A stretch of 64,000 nucleotides of DNA from CAZJQD01 sp964548165 [NCBI: uncultured bacterium] (GTDB taxonomy: Bacteria; UBA8481), in assembly GCA_964548165.1 (NCBI GenBank), contig CAZJQD010000002.1:44341-108340 (forward strand), in the 5' to 3' direction. Both the position numbers and the translations under genes were made by a program. Every line of letters begins with the position of its first letter. Within the stretch, counting starts at the first letter, position 1. Below are positions 8,484 through 16,829 of this stretch, piece after piece. The notes beneath the pieces are model-generated. The model made no database searches. It had not been told where the DNA came from and saw only the letters and a program-made list of their open reading frames with translations.

Positions 8484-9560
8484 ATGGCTAAGGAAGAGAT
8501 GGTTCGCGATATCAAGGAGAACGGGGCGAAGGGCGAGGTGAAGGAGATCCGGGAGAAGATCGACGAGCGCAAGCAAAAGGCCCTTGCGGCCGCGATCGAC
8601 CAGATCACGAAGGACTTCGGCAAGGGCGCGATCATGCAGCTTGGCGAGAAGGGTTCCAACATCGATGTCGAGTCGGTCTCGACCGGCATCCTTGCCGTCG
8701 ACCTCGCGCTGGGCGTCGGCGGGCTCCCGCGCGGCCGCATCGTCGAGTGCTTCGGGCCGGAGTCGGGCGGCAAGACGACGCTCTGCCTTCACGCCATCGC
8801 CGCGCTCCAGAAGCAGGGCGGCACCGCCGCGTTCATCGACGCCGAGCATGCGCTCGATCCTGTCTACGCGGCGCGTCTCGGCGTCCAGATCGACAACCTG
8901 CTTGTCTCCCAGCCGGGCACGGGCGAGGAAGCCCTGGAGATCACCGACGCGCTGACGCGCTCGGGCGCCGTCGACATGATCGTCGTCGACTCGGTGGCCG
9001 CCCTCGTGCCGCGAGCGGAACTGGAAGGGGACATGGGCGACGCCGTCGTCGGTCTCCAGGCGCGCCTCATGAGCCAGGCGCTTCGCAAGCTCACCGCCAG
9101 CGTCTCGCGCTCCAAGACCATCTGCATCTTCATCAACCAGCTCCGCGAGAAGATCGGCGTGATGTTCGGCAATCCCGAGACGACGCCGGGAGGCAGGGCG
9201 CTGAAGTTCTATTCGTCGGTGCGCCTGGAGGTCCGGGGCGGAGAGACCCTGAAGAACAACGGCGAGATCTTCGGTCGGAAGATGAAGGTCAAGGTCGTCA
9301 AGAACAAGGTCGCCCCGCCCTTCCGCGAGGCGCTCCTCGATGTCATCTACGGTTACGGCGTCTCCACCGAGTCCTCGCTCATCGAGCTCGGGATCGCGAA
9401 CGAGGTCCTCGAGACCAAGGGCACCTGGATCCGCTGGAACGAAGAGGGACTTGGGCAGGGCCGCGAGAAGGCGCGCGAGTGGCTGGTGCAGAACGCCGAC
9501 AAGCGCCTGGAGCTGGAGGACCTGATCCGGACCGCGATCCTGGCCAAGAAGGCCGCCTGA
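8484..9560 (+). CDS. recA: Recombinase RecA
   Basis: 358 residues; ATG at 8484 follows AGGAAGGAG with ideal spacing, although the frame is open further upstream. RecA forms ATP-dependent filaments on single-stranded DNA, drives homologous recombination and triggers LexA autocleavage. The Walker A region is GPESGGKTT (about 91-99); the commonest form is GPESSGKTT, so one serine is glycine here. Walker B is [13 protein letters not shown], and the filament loops ([34 protein letters not shown]) match the family. The N-terminus carries a charged extension of about 20 residues relative to E. coli. It is followed by a good intrinsic terminator, so it is probably monocistronic. Confidence 0.98.
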   Translation: MAKEEMVRDIKENGAKGEVKEIREKIDERKQKALAAAIDQITKDFGKGAIMQLGEKGSNIDVESVSTGILAVDLALGVGGLPRGRIVECFGPESGGKTTLCLHAIAALQKQGGTAAFIDAEHALDPVYAARLGVQIDNLLVSQPGTGEEALEITDALTRSGAVDMIVVDSVAALVPRAELEGDMGDAVVGLQARLMSQALRKLTASVSRSKTICIFINQLREKIGVMFGNPETTPGGRALKFYSSVRLEVRGGETLKNNGEIFGRKMKVKVVKNKVAPPFREALLDVIYGYGVSTESSLIELGIANEVLETKGTWIRWNEEGLGQGREKAREWLVQNADKRLELEDLIRTAILAKKAA

Positions 9561-9606
9561 CCCCCGTGAGGACTTCCTAGTCCGCCAGGCGAGCTGTGTT
9601 TTCGAG

Positions 9607-9647
9607 CGCGGCCGGGGCCCTCGGGCCTCCGGCCGCGTTCATTTTTT
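9607..9647 (+). terminator. Intrinsic terminator after recA
   Basis: A GC-rich hairpin, CGCGGCCGG at 9607-9615 pairing with CCGGCCGCG at 9629-9637 (with extra inner GGCC pairing), is followed within three bases by a T6 run at 9642-9647. Confidence 0.85.
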
Positions 9648-9694
9648 ATAGGAGGTGCGATCAAGCTGTGGGTGCGGAATTAGGAGCCCGCGCT

Positions 9695-10789
9695 TCAGAC
9701 TACCAGGAGCCCACGTTCCATCTTGTTGAAGACCTCGACGCCGTCGGCGCATAGGACGCCGGCGTCCTCGATCCTTACGCCGCCCCAACCCGGGATGTAG
9801 GCGCCTGGTTCGATCGTGAAGACCATGTTCTCCTCCAGCCGGTCCTCGCCCAGCGGCGAGAGCCTGGGGTCTTCGTGGATCTCGAGGCCGATGCCGTGGC
9901 CAAGGCCGTGGCCGAAGCGTTCGCCCAGGTTCCGCGCCTCCAGGACGCCGTGGGCCAGGGCGTGAGCTTCGGCGCCGGTCATGCCGGCGCGGATGCCCTG
10001 CGCGGCGGTCCGGTTCGCCAGGTGCACGGCCTCGTGAACCTCGCGCATCCGGTCATCGGCGCTCCCGACAGCGACCGTGCGCGTCATGTCGGCCACGTAG
10101 CCGTCCAGCTCCAGACCGATATCCACGACGACGAGCTCGCCGCGCGCGATCGGCTTCTCGGACGCGATGCCGTGCGGCAGGGCGCCGCGCGGACCCGAGG
10201 CGATGATGGGCTCGAACGGGAGCGGCCGGCCGGTGGCCTTTCGCGCCGCGCTCTCGAAGGCAAGAGCAGCATCCAATTCCCGCATCCCGGGCCGCAGGGA
10301 CTCGAGGACCCTCTGCATCAACTCCTCAAGGAGCGCGCAGGAAGCCGCGAGCCGCTCGATCTCCGCCGCGTCCTTGACGACGCGCAACTTCTCGACGAGA
10401 TCCAGGCAGGGCACCCACTCGCGTTCGGACTGCGCCTTCCCCGACGCGGTCCGCAACCGGTCCATGAGGTCGAGCGTGACGTTCTGCGATTCGACCGCGC
10501 ATCGCCGGCCGCCCTCCAGCCACTTCCCGAGCCCCTGCTCCAGGCCTCCTTCCCGCTTCGTGACCGGGCACGAGCACTGGGACTCGGCCTGCTCCGTGTA
10601 GCGGAAATCGACGATGAGGTGGGCGCGCTCGGGCGTCACCGCGAAGAGCCCGGCCGTGCCGGTGAAGCCGGTGAGGTAGCGGATGCTGGTGAGGTTGGTC
10701 AGGAGCGCGCTGTCGCAGTGCGCCTTTTCCAGGCGCTTCCGGAACCGGGCCAGTCGATCCTCGTACGGATCGCGTCCGCGGGCTGTCAT
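9695..10789 (-). CDS. M24 family Xaa-Pro aminopeptidase/dipeptidase
   Basis: 364 residues starting MTARGRDPYE. The ATG overlaps the stop of the upstream prepilin peptidase gene (ATGA), and the longer open frame upstream of it is a shadow. Residues 1-135 are a creatinase N-terminal domain (SALLTNLTSIRYLTGFTGT, LIVDFRYTEQAES). Residues about 145-360 are the pita-bread catalytic domain with all five metal ligands visible: Asp223, Asp234, His298 in GHGLGHGIGLEIHE, Glu327 in TIEPGAY and Glu341 in RIEDAG. It removes N-terminal residues preceding proline, using two Mn or Co ions, in the cytoplasm. Whether it is an aminopeptidase P or a prolidase cannot be decided from motifs alone. Confidence 0.92.
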   Translation of the reverse strand: MTARGRDPYEDRLARFRKRLEKAHCDSALLTNLTSIRYLTGFTGTAGLFAVTPERAHLIVDFRYTEQAESQCSCPVTKREGGLEQGLGKWLEGGRRCAVESQNVTLDLMDRLRTASGKAQSEREWVPCLDLVEKLRVVKDAAEIERLAASCALLEELMQRVLESLRPGMRELDAALAFESAARKATGRPLPFEPIIASGPRGALPHGIASEKPIARGELVVVDIGLELDGYVADMTRTVAVGSADDRMREVHEAVHLANRTAAQGIRAGMTGAEAHALAHGVLEARNLGERFGHGLGHGIGLEIHEDPRLSPLGEDRLEENMVFTIEPGAYIPGWGGVRIEDAGVLCADGVEVFNKMERGLLVV

Positions 10790-11688
10790 CCGTAGATCCT
10801 TTCCAGGGAGAGGACGAGGATGGCGCCCAGCGCCAGGAAGGGCCCAAAGGCAATGGCGGATCGGAGCCCGACACGGCGTCCGGCCATCAGGACCAGCGAG
10901 ACGGCGGCGCCCAGTACAGATGCGGCAAAGAGCGTGTACAGCGCGCCCGTGACGCCCATCCAGGCGCCGATGCACGCCAGGAGCTTGACGTCGCCGAGCC
11001 CCATCGCCTCCTGGTGATAAATTTTCTCGCCTACCCAGCGCAGGAGTCCCAGGATCCCGCCGCCGGCGATTGCTCCAGCCAGGGCCCGGATGAGCGCTGG
11101 GAAGCCTGCTGCATCCATGGCCCGGTCCGGCATCACGAACGAGAGGAGCGTCGCGCCGAAGGGGTCGTCCCCGGCGAGCGAGACCCACCAGGAGACGGCG
11201 AGTCCCAGGAAGGTGAACGTGTAGGAGATCTCGTCGGGGATGATGCGGTGGTCGTAGTCGACCCAGAAGGCGATGCAGAGCGCCCAGAAGAAGGCCGCCG
11301 CCGCCGCCGCCGTGGCGGAAGGGAAGGCCAGGCGCGCCGCGACGAAGGCGCCGCCCACCAGGAATTCGATGCCCGGGTAGCGGGGACTGATGGATCCGCG
11401 ACAGGACCGGCATCGCCCCAGCAGAAGAATCCAGCTCACGACGGGAATGTTATCGTATCCGGCGATCAGGTGATCGCAGTGCGGACAGTGGGAGCGTCCC
11501 CGCATGACGCTCAGCTCGCGCGGCCACCGGTGGATGCAGGCGTTGGCGAAGGAACCGAGGAGGAGTCCCACGATCATCCAGAGAACGAGCTCGGGCAGTG
11601 AAGCCGACGAGGCCACGAATGGATCAGGAGGCCGCAGGCTGAAGGCGCTCAAGTGGAGATAGATCCCGTGGGGAAGACTTGGCGGCAT
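10786..11688 (-). CDS. pilD: Prepilin peptidase / N-methyltransferase (A24)
   Basis: A 300-residue polytopic inner-membrane protein. The N-terminal helix LWMIVGLLLGSFANACIHRWP is characteristic. Two CxxC pairs (Cys68/Cys71 and Cys93/Cys96) form the zinc-binding loop of the methyltransferase half. The aspartyl protease half has DYDHRIIPDE (Asp144/146/152) and the GxGD box GLGDVK with Asp233. It cleaves and N-methylates type IV pilin-like signal peptides. The start is uncertain: the first ~35 residues are not typical, and a shorter start at the methionine of MIVGLLLGSF is possible. It is coupled by ATGA to the M24 peptidase; no pilin genes are in the window. Confidence 0.92.
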   Translation of the reverse strand: MPPSLPHGIYLHLSAFSLRPPDPFVASSASLPELVLWMIVGLLLGSFANACIHRWPRELSVMRGRSHCPHCDHLIAGYDNIPVVSWILLLGRCRSCRGSISPRYPGIEFLVGGAFVAARLAFPSATAAAAAAFFWALCIAFWVDYDHRIIPDEISYTFTFLGLAVSWWVSLAGDDPFGATLLSFVMPDRAMDAAGFPALIRALAGAIAGGGILGLLRWVGEKIYHQEAMGLGDVKLLACIGAWMGVTGALYTLFAASVLGAAVSLVLMAGRRVGLRSAIAFGPFLALGAILVLSLERIYG

Positions 11689-11721
11689 GTTCCGGGCGAG
11701 CTCGTTTCGCTCGAGCTCGGC

Positions 11722-12138
11722 TCAGTCGCTGGTGGGGCGGGAGGGGTCGATGGCCGGAGCGTCGATGCTGGTATAGCCATCCGTGCTCTCGCCGCGAAGA
11801 AAGGCCTCGCGGGCACCAGCGACATCGGAATGGATGTCGAAGATCCGCGAGGCGCCCATCACGTCGAAGACGCGGCGGATGTCGGTGCTGAGCTCGGCGA
11901 TCTTGATATCCCCGCCATGCATGCGGACGCGCCTGAGACGGCCGATGAGGATGCCGAGGGCGGTCGAGTTGATCTGGGCGACTTTTTCGAAGCGAATGAT
12001 GAGGTGGGTCTTGTTGTCCTGGACGAGATCATTAATGACTTCACGAATTTTGGTGACGAGGAACGCGTCGACACGCCCTTCGACGTCGATCACGACGACG
12101 CCCCCCTCGTCGTGTGCCTCAACTTTGAAGTCGGTCAT
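11722..12138 (-). CDS. STAS-domain anti-sigma factor antagonist
   Basis: 138 residues from ATG 12138 (an upstream in-frame ATG at 12195 is less likely because the domain begins right after MTDFKVEAHD). A single STAS domain covers about 3-105, with GRVDAFLVTKIREVINDL and HLIIRFEKVAQINSTALGIL. Ser58 in INSTALG sits where SpoIIAA-type proteins are phosphorylated by their anti-sigma kinase, so it probably works in a partner-switching stress or development pathway. The usual kinase (RsbW/SpoIIAB) and sigma genes are not adjacent. The last ~30 residues are an unstructured tail. Confidence 0.88.
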   Translation of the reverse strand: MTDFKVEAHDEGGVVVIDVEGRVDAFLVTKIREVINDLVQDNKTHLIIRFEKVAQINSTALGILIGRLRRVRMHGGDIKIAELSTDIRRVFDVMGASRIFDIHSDVAGAREAFLRGESTDGYTSIDAPAIDPSRPTSD

Positions 12139-12276
12139 GACGCCTGATCCTGCGTCCCGAGGCGGCCTGATGACAACCCCAGTTCTTCCACGCAATAGGT
12201 CACGATGACGCGCTGATTCTGCGGGCTTTGGCTCGCCACGTCAAGCACCCAACCGGGAAAATCTCCGAGCTCGGGC

Positions 12277-12321
12277 AAAAGTCGCACAGGCTCAGGTTAC
12301 CACGCTCAAGATCAGTGCGAC
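12277..12321 (-). terminator. Intrinsic terminator after rnd
   Basis: On the minus strand, right after the RNase D stop, GTCGCAC and GTGCGAC (plus-strand 12315-12321 and 12281-12287) form a 7-bp stem around a 27-base loop that can pair further. A TTTT run follows (plus-strand AAAA at 12277-12280). Confidence 0.6.
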
Positions 12322-12322
12322 C

Positions 12323-13489
12323 TCAGGCGCTGGCCGCCGCTGCAGCCAGTTCCACGAGCTTCGGCCCGTAGCGCTGGATCCGCCGTGATCCGAGATACGA
12401 GATGGCGGCCAGGTCGGAAACCTGCCGGGGAGGGCTGAAGACGAGGAGTTCCAGGAGGTGGTTGGGGAGAACGGCGATCGTCGCGACGCCTCGCGCAAGT
12501 GCCTCCGCGCGCCGCCAGTCCTTGAGCGCCGTCTCGTAGCGCTCCCTCACGTTTCGCGGAGGGGCATTGTCGAACTGCCGGACGGGTTGAGGCCGCGGGG
12601 AGCGCGTGGGCCGCGCTTCCGTGCGCGACAGCTTGAAGGCCTCGAGGATCGGGGCCAGGAGGGGCTTGACGTGGCGGCGATAGAGGAAGGATTCCTGCCT
12701 CAGGTCGCCCTGGCTCTTCTTGCCCGCCATCGAGACGAGGAGCGGATCGGGTATGACCTTGAAGGCGGGGCGATCGAGATCGCGGGCCAGTCGGTCGCGT
12801 ATCGCGTAGAGCCTCTTGAGAAAGGCAAGGCCGACATCGTCCAACGTCTCGCTTCCCTTGATCCTCCAGAATCCGTCCGGATCGAACGCGGGCTGGAGAG
12901 CGACGATCTCCTCCTCGCGCCGGGACTCCAGTTGCGCTTCCTCCAGGAGGTCCGCGGTCTGCAGCTCCCCGAGAACGGCCTCGTACACCGGGATCAGGTG
13001 GAGGACGTCGTGCCGGAGGTAGTTGAACGCGTCGGCGTCGAGCGGTCGCTTGCCCCAGTTGGCCTTCTGAAGGACCTTCGACAGGACGAGGCCCTCGCAA
13101 TGCTTCTCGACGAGCGACGAGAGGCCGATCTTCTCGTAGTTGAGCATCTGGGCGGCGACGTACGTGTCGAAGATGTTGCGGATGCCGCGGCCGTAATCCT
13201 CCTTGAGGCTCGCGATGTCATGGCTGGCCCCGTGCAGGATCTTGAGGATGGCCGGGTTCTCGAAGACGTCGAAGAGCCCCGCGAAAGCGGTTCCGGGAGT
13301 CCGGGCATCGCTGGGAGGGAAGGGCAGCGTGTCGATGATCCAGACGCGATCGCCGTCCGAGACCTGGATGAGGCAGACCCGGGAGCGGTAGGCGTGGAGC
13401 CCGTTGGTCTCGGTGTCGACGGCGAGTCGCGAGCACTGCGCCATGAGCGCCACGGCGGGCGCCAGTTCCTCCTCCGAGGCGATGATCAC
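12323..13489 (-). CDS. rnd: Ribonuclease D (3'-5' exonuclease with HRDC domains)
   Basis: 388 residues. The DEDD exonuclease domain (1-180) shows every catalytic element: Exo I Asp25/Glu27 in AVDTETNGL, Exo II Asp91 in LHGASHDIASL, and Exo III Tyr157 and Asp161 in NYLRHDVLHL (DEDDy type). Two HRDC-like helical domains follow, at about 215-290 and 310-385. RNase D trims 3' ends of tRNA and other small RNAs. The queD homologue ends 30 bases upstream on the same strand, so the two are probably cotranscribed, and a terminator lies downstream. Confidence 0.93.
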   Translation of the reverse strand: MIIASEEELAPAVALMAQCSRLAVDTETNGLHAYRSRVCLIQVSDGDRVWIIDTLPFPPSDARTPGTAFAGLFDVFENPAILKILHGASHDIASLKEDYGRGIRNIFDTYVAAQMLNYEKIGLSSLVEKHCEGLVLSKVLQKANWGKRPLDADAFNYLRHDVLHLIPVYEAVLGELQTADLLEEAQLESRREEEIVALQPAFDPDGFWRIKGSETLDDVGLAFLKRLYAIRDRLARDLDRPAFKVIPDPLLVSMAGKKSQGDLRQESFLYRRHVKPLLAPILEAFKLSRTEARPTRSPRPQPVRQFDNAPPRNVRERYETALKDWRRAEALARGVATIAVLPNHLLELLVFSPPRQVSDLAAISYLGSRRIQRYGPKLVELAAAAASA

Positions 13490-13519
13490 GACCTCACGCC
13501 CTTGGAGCCCGGGGAGTGT

Positions 13520-13933
13520 TCATGCGCCGCGATACACGGCGACGGAGTTCGGCGTTTCGTGAAAGCGCACCTCCGTGACGGGTAATCCCTCGCCCGTGGC
13601 ATAGTCGTAGAGAAAGCGCGCGAAGGTCTCGGCCGTCGGGTTCTCGTCGAAGAGGAACATCGGCTCTTCCCGTCGCCGGTATTCCTCCACGAGGGGATCG
13701 TCCTTCCTCAGGAGCATCTTGTGATCCCAGTTCTCGTCGATGAAGGACTTGACGATCCGCTTGATGTCGCCGAAGTCCACGACCATGCCGCGCTCGTCGA
13801 GCTTGTCGGCCTGGCACATGATCTCGACGAGGCCGTTGTGCCCGTGGGGATAGCGACACTTGCCGGAGTAGTTCATCAGCCGATGCCCGTAGCAGAATTC
13901 GATCTGTTTGACGACGTACCACATGGATGCCAT
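13520..13933 (-). CDS. queD: 6-carboxytetrahydropterin synthase (QueD/PTPS family)
   Basis: 137 residues from the ATG at 13933, which has AAGGCGG in good position (an ATG at 13960 is also in frame). Zinc ligands are His17 in YGHRLM and His30/His32 in YPHGHNG. The catalytic cysteine is Cys26 in GKCRYPHGH, and the closing glutamate is Glu126 in FHETPNS. The enzyme converts dihydroneopterin triphosphate to 6-carboxytetrahydropterin in queuosine/7-deazaguanine synthesis; the partner genes queE and queC are not in this window. The first codon overlaps the start region of the divergent Mur-ligase-like gene. Confidence 0.9.
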   Translation of the reverse strand: MASMWYVVKQIEFCYGHRLMNYSGKCRYPHGHNGLVEIMCQADKLDERGMVVDFGDIKRIVKSFIDENWDHKMLLRKDDPLVEEYRRREEPMFLFDENPTAETFARFLYDYATGEGLPVTEVRFHETPNSVAVYRGA

Positions 13934-15249
13934 TGTACCGCCTTGTGAAGACGGGTTCAATCGACGTGGTCCCCAAGGGTGACGATCCGGGAGTCGCTTC
14001 CGGCGCGATCGATCATGTCCTGGGGGTTGGCGGGAGCGGCATGATGCCCCTGGCCCTGCTCCTGGCCGCCTCCGGGCGCGTGGTGAGCGGCGCGGACCGG
14101 GGGTTCGATCGCGACCCCGGCGACGACCGTGCCCTGGACCTCGCGCGGGCCGGTATCCGGCTCCTGCCGCAGAATGCCCTTCCCCCGATCGGCGCGCGCG
14201 TCGTCGTCTCGACGGCTATCGAACCCGATCACCCGGCGCTCGCCGGGGGCGCGCCGACCGCTCACCGATCCGTGGCGCTCAAGGAACTCCTGGACGACCG
14301 CCCGGTAGAGGACCGGATCCTCGTGGCCGGTTCCAGCGGCAAGACGACGACGACGGCCATGATCGCCTGGATCCTCGCCGTCCTGGGCCGCGATCCGCTC
14401 GTGTACGTGGGCGGCGAGGTCCCCGGGCTCGCTCCTCGCGGCGCGCGCTGGGGGAGCGGTCCATCGGTCGTGGAGGTGGACGAGTCGGACGGCTCGATCG
14501 AGCGATTCACCGCCGGAGTAGGGGTTGTTACGAGCGTCTCGGAGGATCACAAGCCCCTCGTCGAGATCGAGCGGCTCTTCCGCGAGTTCCTCGGTCGAGC
14601 CCGCTCTCGCCTCATGGTCCCGGCGGCCGCTCACCTCGCAGGTTCTGAAGCCACGGTCGTCGCACCCCTCCTCCAGGCCGCGTCCCCTCTCCTTGGCGCG
14701 TTCAACCGGGCGAACGAGGCCCTGGCCATCGCGGCGGCCGGCCAGGTCGGCGTTTCCGAGCCGGATGCGCGGCGGGCGTTGGCCTCGTTCCCCGGGGTCG
14801 GTCGCCGCCTGCAGATCGTACGCTCGGGCGATATCATGGTGGTCGATGACTTTGCTCACAATCCCGAGAAGGTTTCGGCTTCTCTTGCGGCCTTGAGGTC
14901 CCTGGAGCGCCCGATCGGCGTGATCTTCCAACCGCACGGCTATGGTCCGACGAGGATGCACGCCGCCGGGTTCGGGCGAACGTTCAAGGATGGGCTCGGC
15001 CCGGCCGACCGCCTCCTCCTGCTCCCCATCCACGACGCCGGCGGATCCGCCGACCGCAGTATCCGCGCGGAGGCCATCCTGGATAACGCGCCGGGATTGG
15101 CGGGTGACGCCGCCCGCGATCGCGACGAGGCGCTGGCATGGGCGCGCGATTTCGCCGCCGCCGCCGGGGATCGCGCCGTCATTGCCGTCATGGGCGCCCG
15201 CGACCCGAGTCTCTCGTCCTTTGCACGCGAGATTGCTCGCACGGTCTGA
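13927..15249 (+). CDS. Mur ligase family protein (MurC/Mpl-like)
   Basis: 440 residues with the three-domain Mur ligase layout. There is a Rossmann-like N-domain with HVLGVGGSGMMPLALLL. The ATPase domain has P-loop VAGSSGKTTTT (133-143) and the acidic motif VVEVDESDGSIE. The C-domain has VVDDFAHNPEKV and IGVIFQPHGYGPTR. These fit UDP-MurNAc:amino-acid ligases (MurC, EC 6.3.2.8) or the recycling ligase Mpl. The P-loop lacks the GTHGKTTT sequence usual for MurC, and the gene is outside any dcw cluster, so a recycling or divergent role is as likely as MurC. The listed ATG overlaps the divergent queD start; GTG codons at 13945 or 13966 are alternatives. Confidence 0.8.
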   Translation: MPLYRLVKTGSIDVVPKGDDPGVASGAIDHVLGVGGSGMMPLALLLAASGRVVSGADRGFDRDPGDDRALDLARAGIRLLPQNALPPIGARVVVSTAIEPDHPALAGGAPTAHRSVALKELLDDRPVEDRILVAGSSGKTTTTAMIAWILAVLGRDPLVYVGGEVPGLAPRGARWGSGPSVVEVDESDGSIERFTAGVGVVTSVSEDHKPLVEIERLFREFLGRARSRLMVPAAAHLAGSEATVVAPLLQAASPLLGAFNRANEALAIAAAGQVGVSEPDARRALASFPGVGRRLQIVRSGDIMVVDDFAHNPEKVSASLAALRSLERPIGVIFQPHGYGPTRMHAAGFGRTFKDGLGPADRLLLLPIHDAGGSADRSIRAEAILDNAPGLAGDAARDRDEALAWARDFAAAAGDRAVIAVMGARDPSLSSFAREIARTV

Positions 15250-15357
15250 GCTCGGCGCCGCCCCCTCTCCTCTTTCCTCTCGTCACCCGGATCTTTCTTG
15301 GCGTCTTGGCGCCAGGGCGGAGACTCTTTGCCCGTGGCATGAGGAAATTGCCCGACG

Positions 15358-15387
15358 TTGACGCTCTTCCAATACATCCCGTACAAT
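15358..15387 (+). promoter_or_regulatory. Sigma-70-type promoter for superoxide dismutase
   Basis: TTGACG (15358-15363) and TACAAT (15382-15387) are separated by 18 bases. The leader then reaches the sod ribosome site at 15410. Confidence 0.75.
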
Positions 15388-15420
15388 ACTGGTCCAGATT
15401 CCAATTCCCGGAGGAACCCC

Positions 15421-16035
15421 ATGGCTCATTCGCTTCCCGCTCTTTCCTACGACCCGGCCGCTCTCGAACCCCACATCGATTCCCAGACGATGCAGATCCA
15501 CCACGGCAAGCATCACGCCGCCTACGTCAACAACCTCAACGCCGCGCTCGAGGCTCATCCCCAGCTCCAGAAGCTGACCGCGGAGCAACTGATCGCCGAT
15601 ATCAACGCCGTTCCCGAGCCTGTTCGCGCGGCGGTCCGCAACAATGGCGGCGGCCATGTCAACCACAGCATGTTCTGGGAGATCATGGCGCCCCAGGCGG
15701 GCGGGACCCCGACCGGCCCGCTCGGAACCGAGATCGAGAAGACGTTCGGGAGCTTCGCGAAGTTCCAGGAGGATTTTGCGAAGGCGGCCATGGGTCGCTT
15801 CGGCAGCGGTTGGGCCTGGCTCATCGTCGACAAGGGGCGCAAGCTCGCCATCGTCTCCACGCCCAACCAGGACAACCCGATCATGGAGGGCAATCGCCCC
15901 GTTCTCGGGTTGGACGTCTGGGAGCATGCCTACTACCTGAAGTACCAGAACCGTCGAGCCGATTACGTCGGCGCCTGGTGGAACGTGGTGAACTGGTCGA
16001 AGGTCGGGGAGCGGTACGCGGCCATCAAGGGCTGA
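15421..16035 (+). CDS. sodA: Superoxide dismutase, Mn/Fe family (Mn-type features)
   Basis: 204 residues; ATG at 15421 follows GGAGG with good spacing. Metal ligands are His27 in QIHHGKHH, His82 in VNHSMFW, and Asp165/His169 in LDVWEHAYY. The [11 protein letters not shown] motif and Gln150 in TPNQDNP match manganese enzymes (iron forms usually carry the glutamine elsewhere), so I favour Mn or cambialistic use. No signal peptide is present, so it acts in the cytoplasm, dismuting superoxide to oxygen and peroxide. A clear promoter lies just upstream, so it is probably transcribed alone. Confidence 0.96.
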   Translation: MAHSLPALSYDPAALEPHIDSQTMQIHHGKHHAAYVNNLNAALEAHPQLQKLTAEQLIADINAVPEPVRAAVRNNGGGHVNHSMFWEIMAPQAGGTPTGPLGTEIEKTFGSFAKFQEDFAKAAMGRFGSGWAWLIVDKGRKLAIVSTPNQDNPIMEGNRPVLGLDVWEHAYYLKYQNRRADYVGAWWNVVNWSKVGERYAAIKG

Positions 16036-16082
16036 TCCGACGACGTCACTCTCGACAATCTTTGTCCGCGCGAGCGTGATGC

Positions 16083-16811
16083 GTGGGTGAGTGGCAGAGG
16101 CTGTTTCGGCGCCTTCGCGATCGCATCTCCCCACCCACGTACCCGGAATACCAGGAATACCGCGATGACGGGGATGCGACCCGCACCGGCGGGACCGGGG
16201 CCGGAGTTGGCGGCGCGGATGACGATGTCCTCAAGATGCGGCGCGTCCGCATGGTGGGCGTCCTGGCCGTCCTGCTCTCGCTGGGCGCGGGCGCCTGGCT
16301 CTACTTCGCCGACCGTTCGGATGCCGTGTCCGGCGGTCCGCGCCTTCGCGAGGCATTGACCTCCGAGATGCTCAAGGCGGACGGCGTGGATCCCCTGGCA
16401 GGGAATCCCCCGCAGGATTCCCTGGATAACATCAAGCGGTGGGCATCGGACCTCGAGCGGCGCATGGAACGGAGCATCGAGGACACGGCCGCGCCGATGG
16501 TGCCGCCGGGTGCTCGCCCCGCGGCCTCCTACTACGGCCAGGGTTACGATATGAACCAACCCCTCGTGTTTCCGGACGCGGAGGCGACCTACCGTGAAAC
16601 CGACGCGGTGGGTGTATACGGGAGCGTTCCTGCGTCTCCACCGCGGGCTGTCGCCACGACCACGATCGCGGCCGCTCCCGTCGTCCCCGTGGCCCCCGCA
16701 GTGGCGCCGCCGCCCGCGTCCGGCACGCGCTCCGACTCCCCGGAAAATCCCTACCAGCGGCGCAATCTCGAGCCCGTCACGTATGAACCCCGTAACGTGG
16801 ATCCGTACTGA
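16083..16811 (+). CDS. Proline-rich single-pass membrane protein of unknown function
   Basis: 242 residues from a GTG start (no ATG fits). The N-terminal 52 residues are polar and cytoplasmic. One transmembrane helix covers about 58-75 (VGVLAVLLSLGAGAWLYF). The rest is predicted periplasmic and low-complexity, with a short amphipathic stretch (SLDNIKRWASDLERRMERS) and a long Ala/Pro/Val-rich segment (AAPVVPVAPAVAPPPAS). I recognise no family. It ends 18 bases before the convergent PorV-family gene. The reading frame has normal codon bias for the region, which supports it as a gene, but its start is uncertain. Confidence 0.6.
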   Translation: MGEWQRLFRRLRDRISPPTYPEYQEYRDDGDATRTGGTGAGVGGADDDVLKMRRVRMVGVLAVLLSLGAGAWLYFADRSDAVSGGPRLREALTSEMLKADGVDPLAGNPPQDSLDNIKRWASDLERRMERSIEDTAAPMVPPGARPAASYYGQGYDMNQPLVFPDAEATYRETDAVGVYGSVPASPPRAVATTTIAAAPVVPVAPAVAPPPASGTRSDSPENPYQRRNLEPVTYEPRNVDPY

Positions 16812-16829
16812 GGGACAAGCGGGGCCGCG

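Noticed and set aside
15270-15330. TTGGCGTCTTGGCG short direct repeats before sod
   Set aside because: Too short and common in GC-rich intergenic DNA to call an element.
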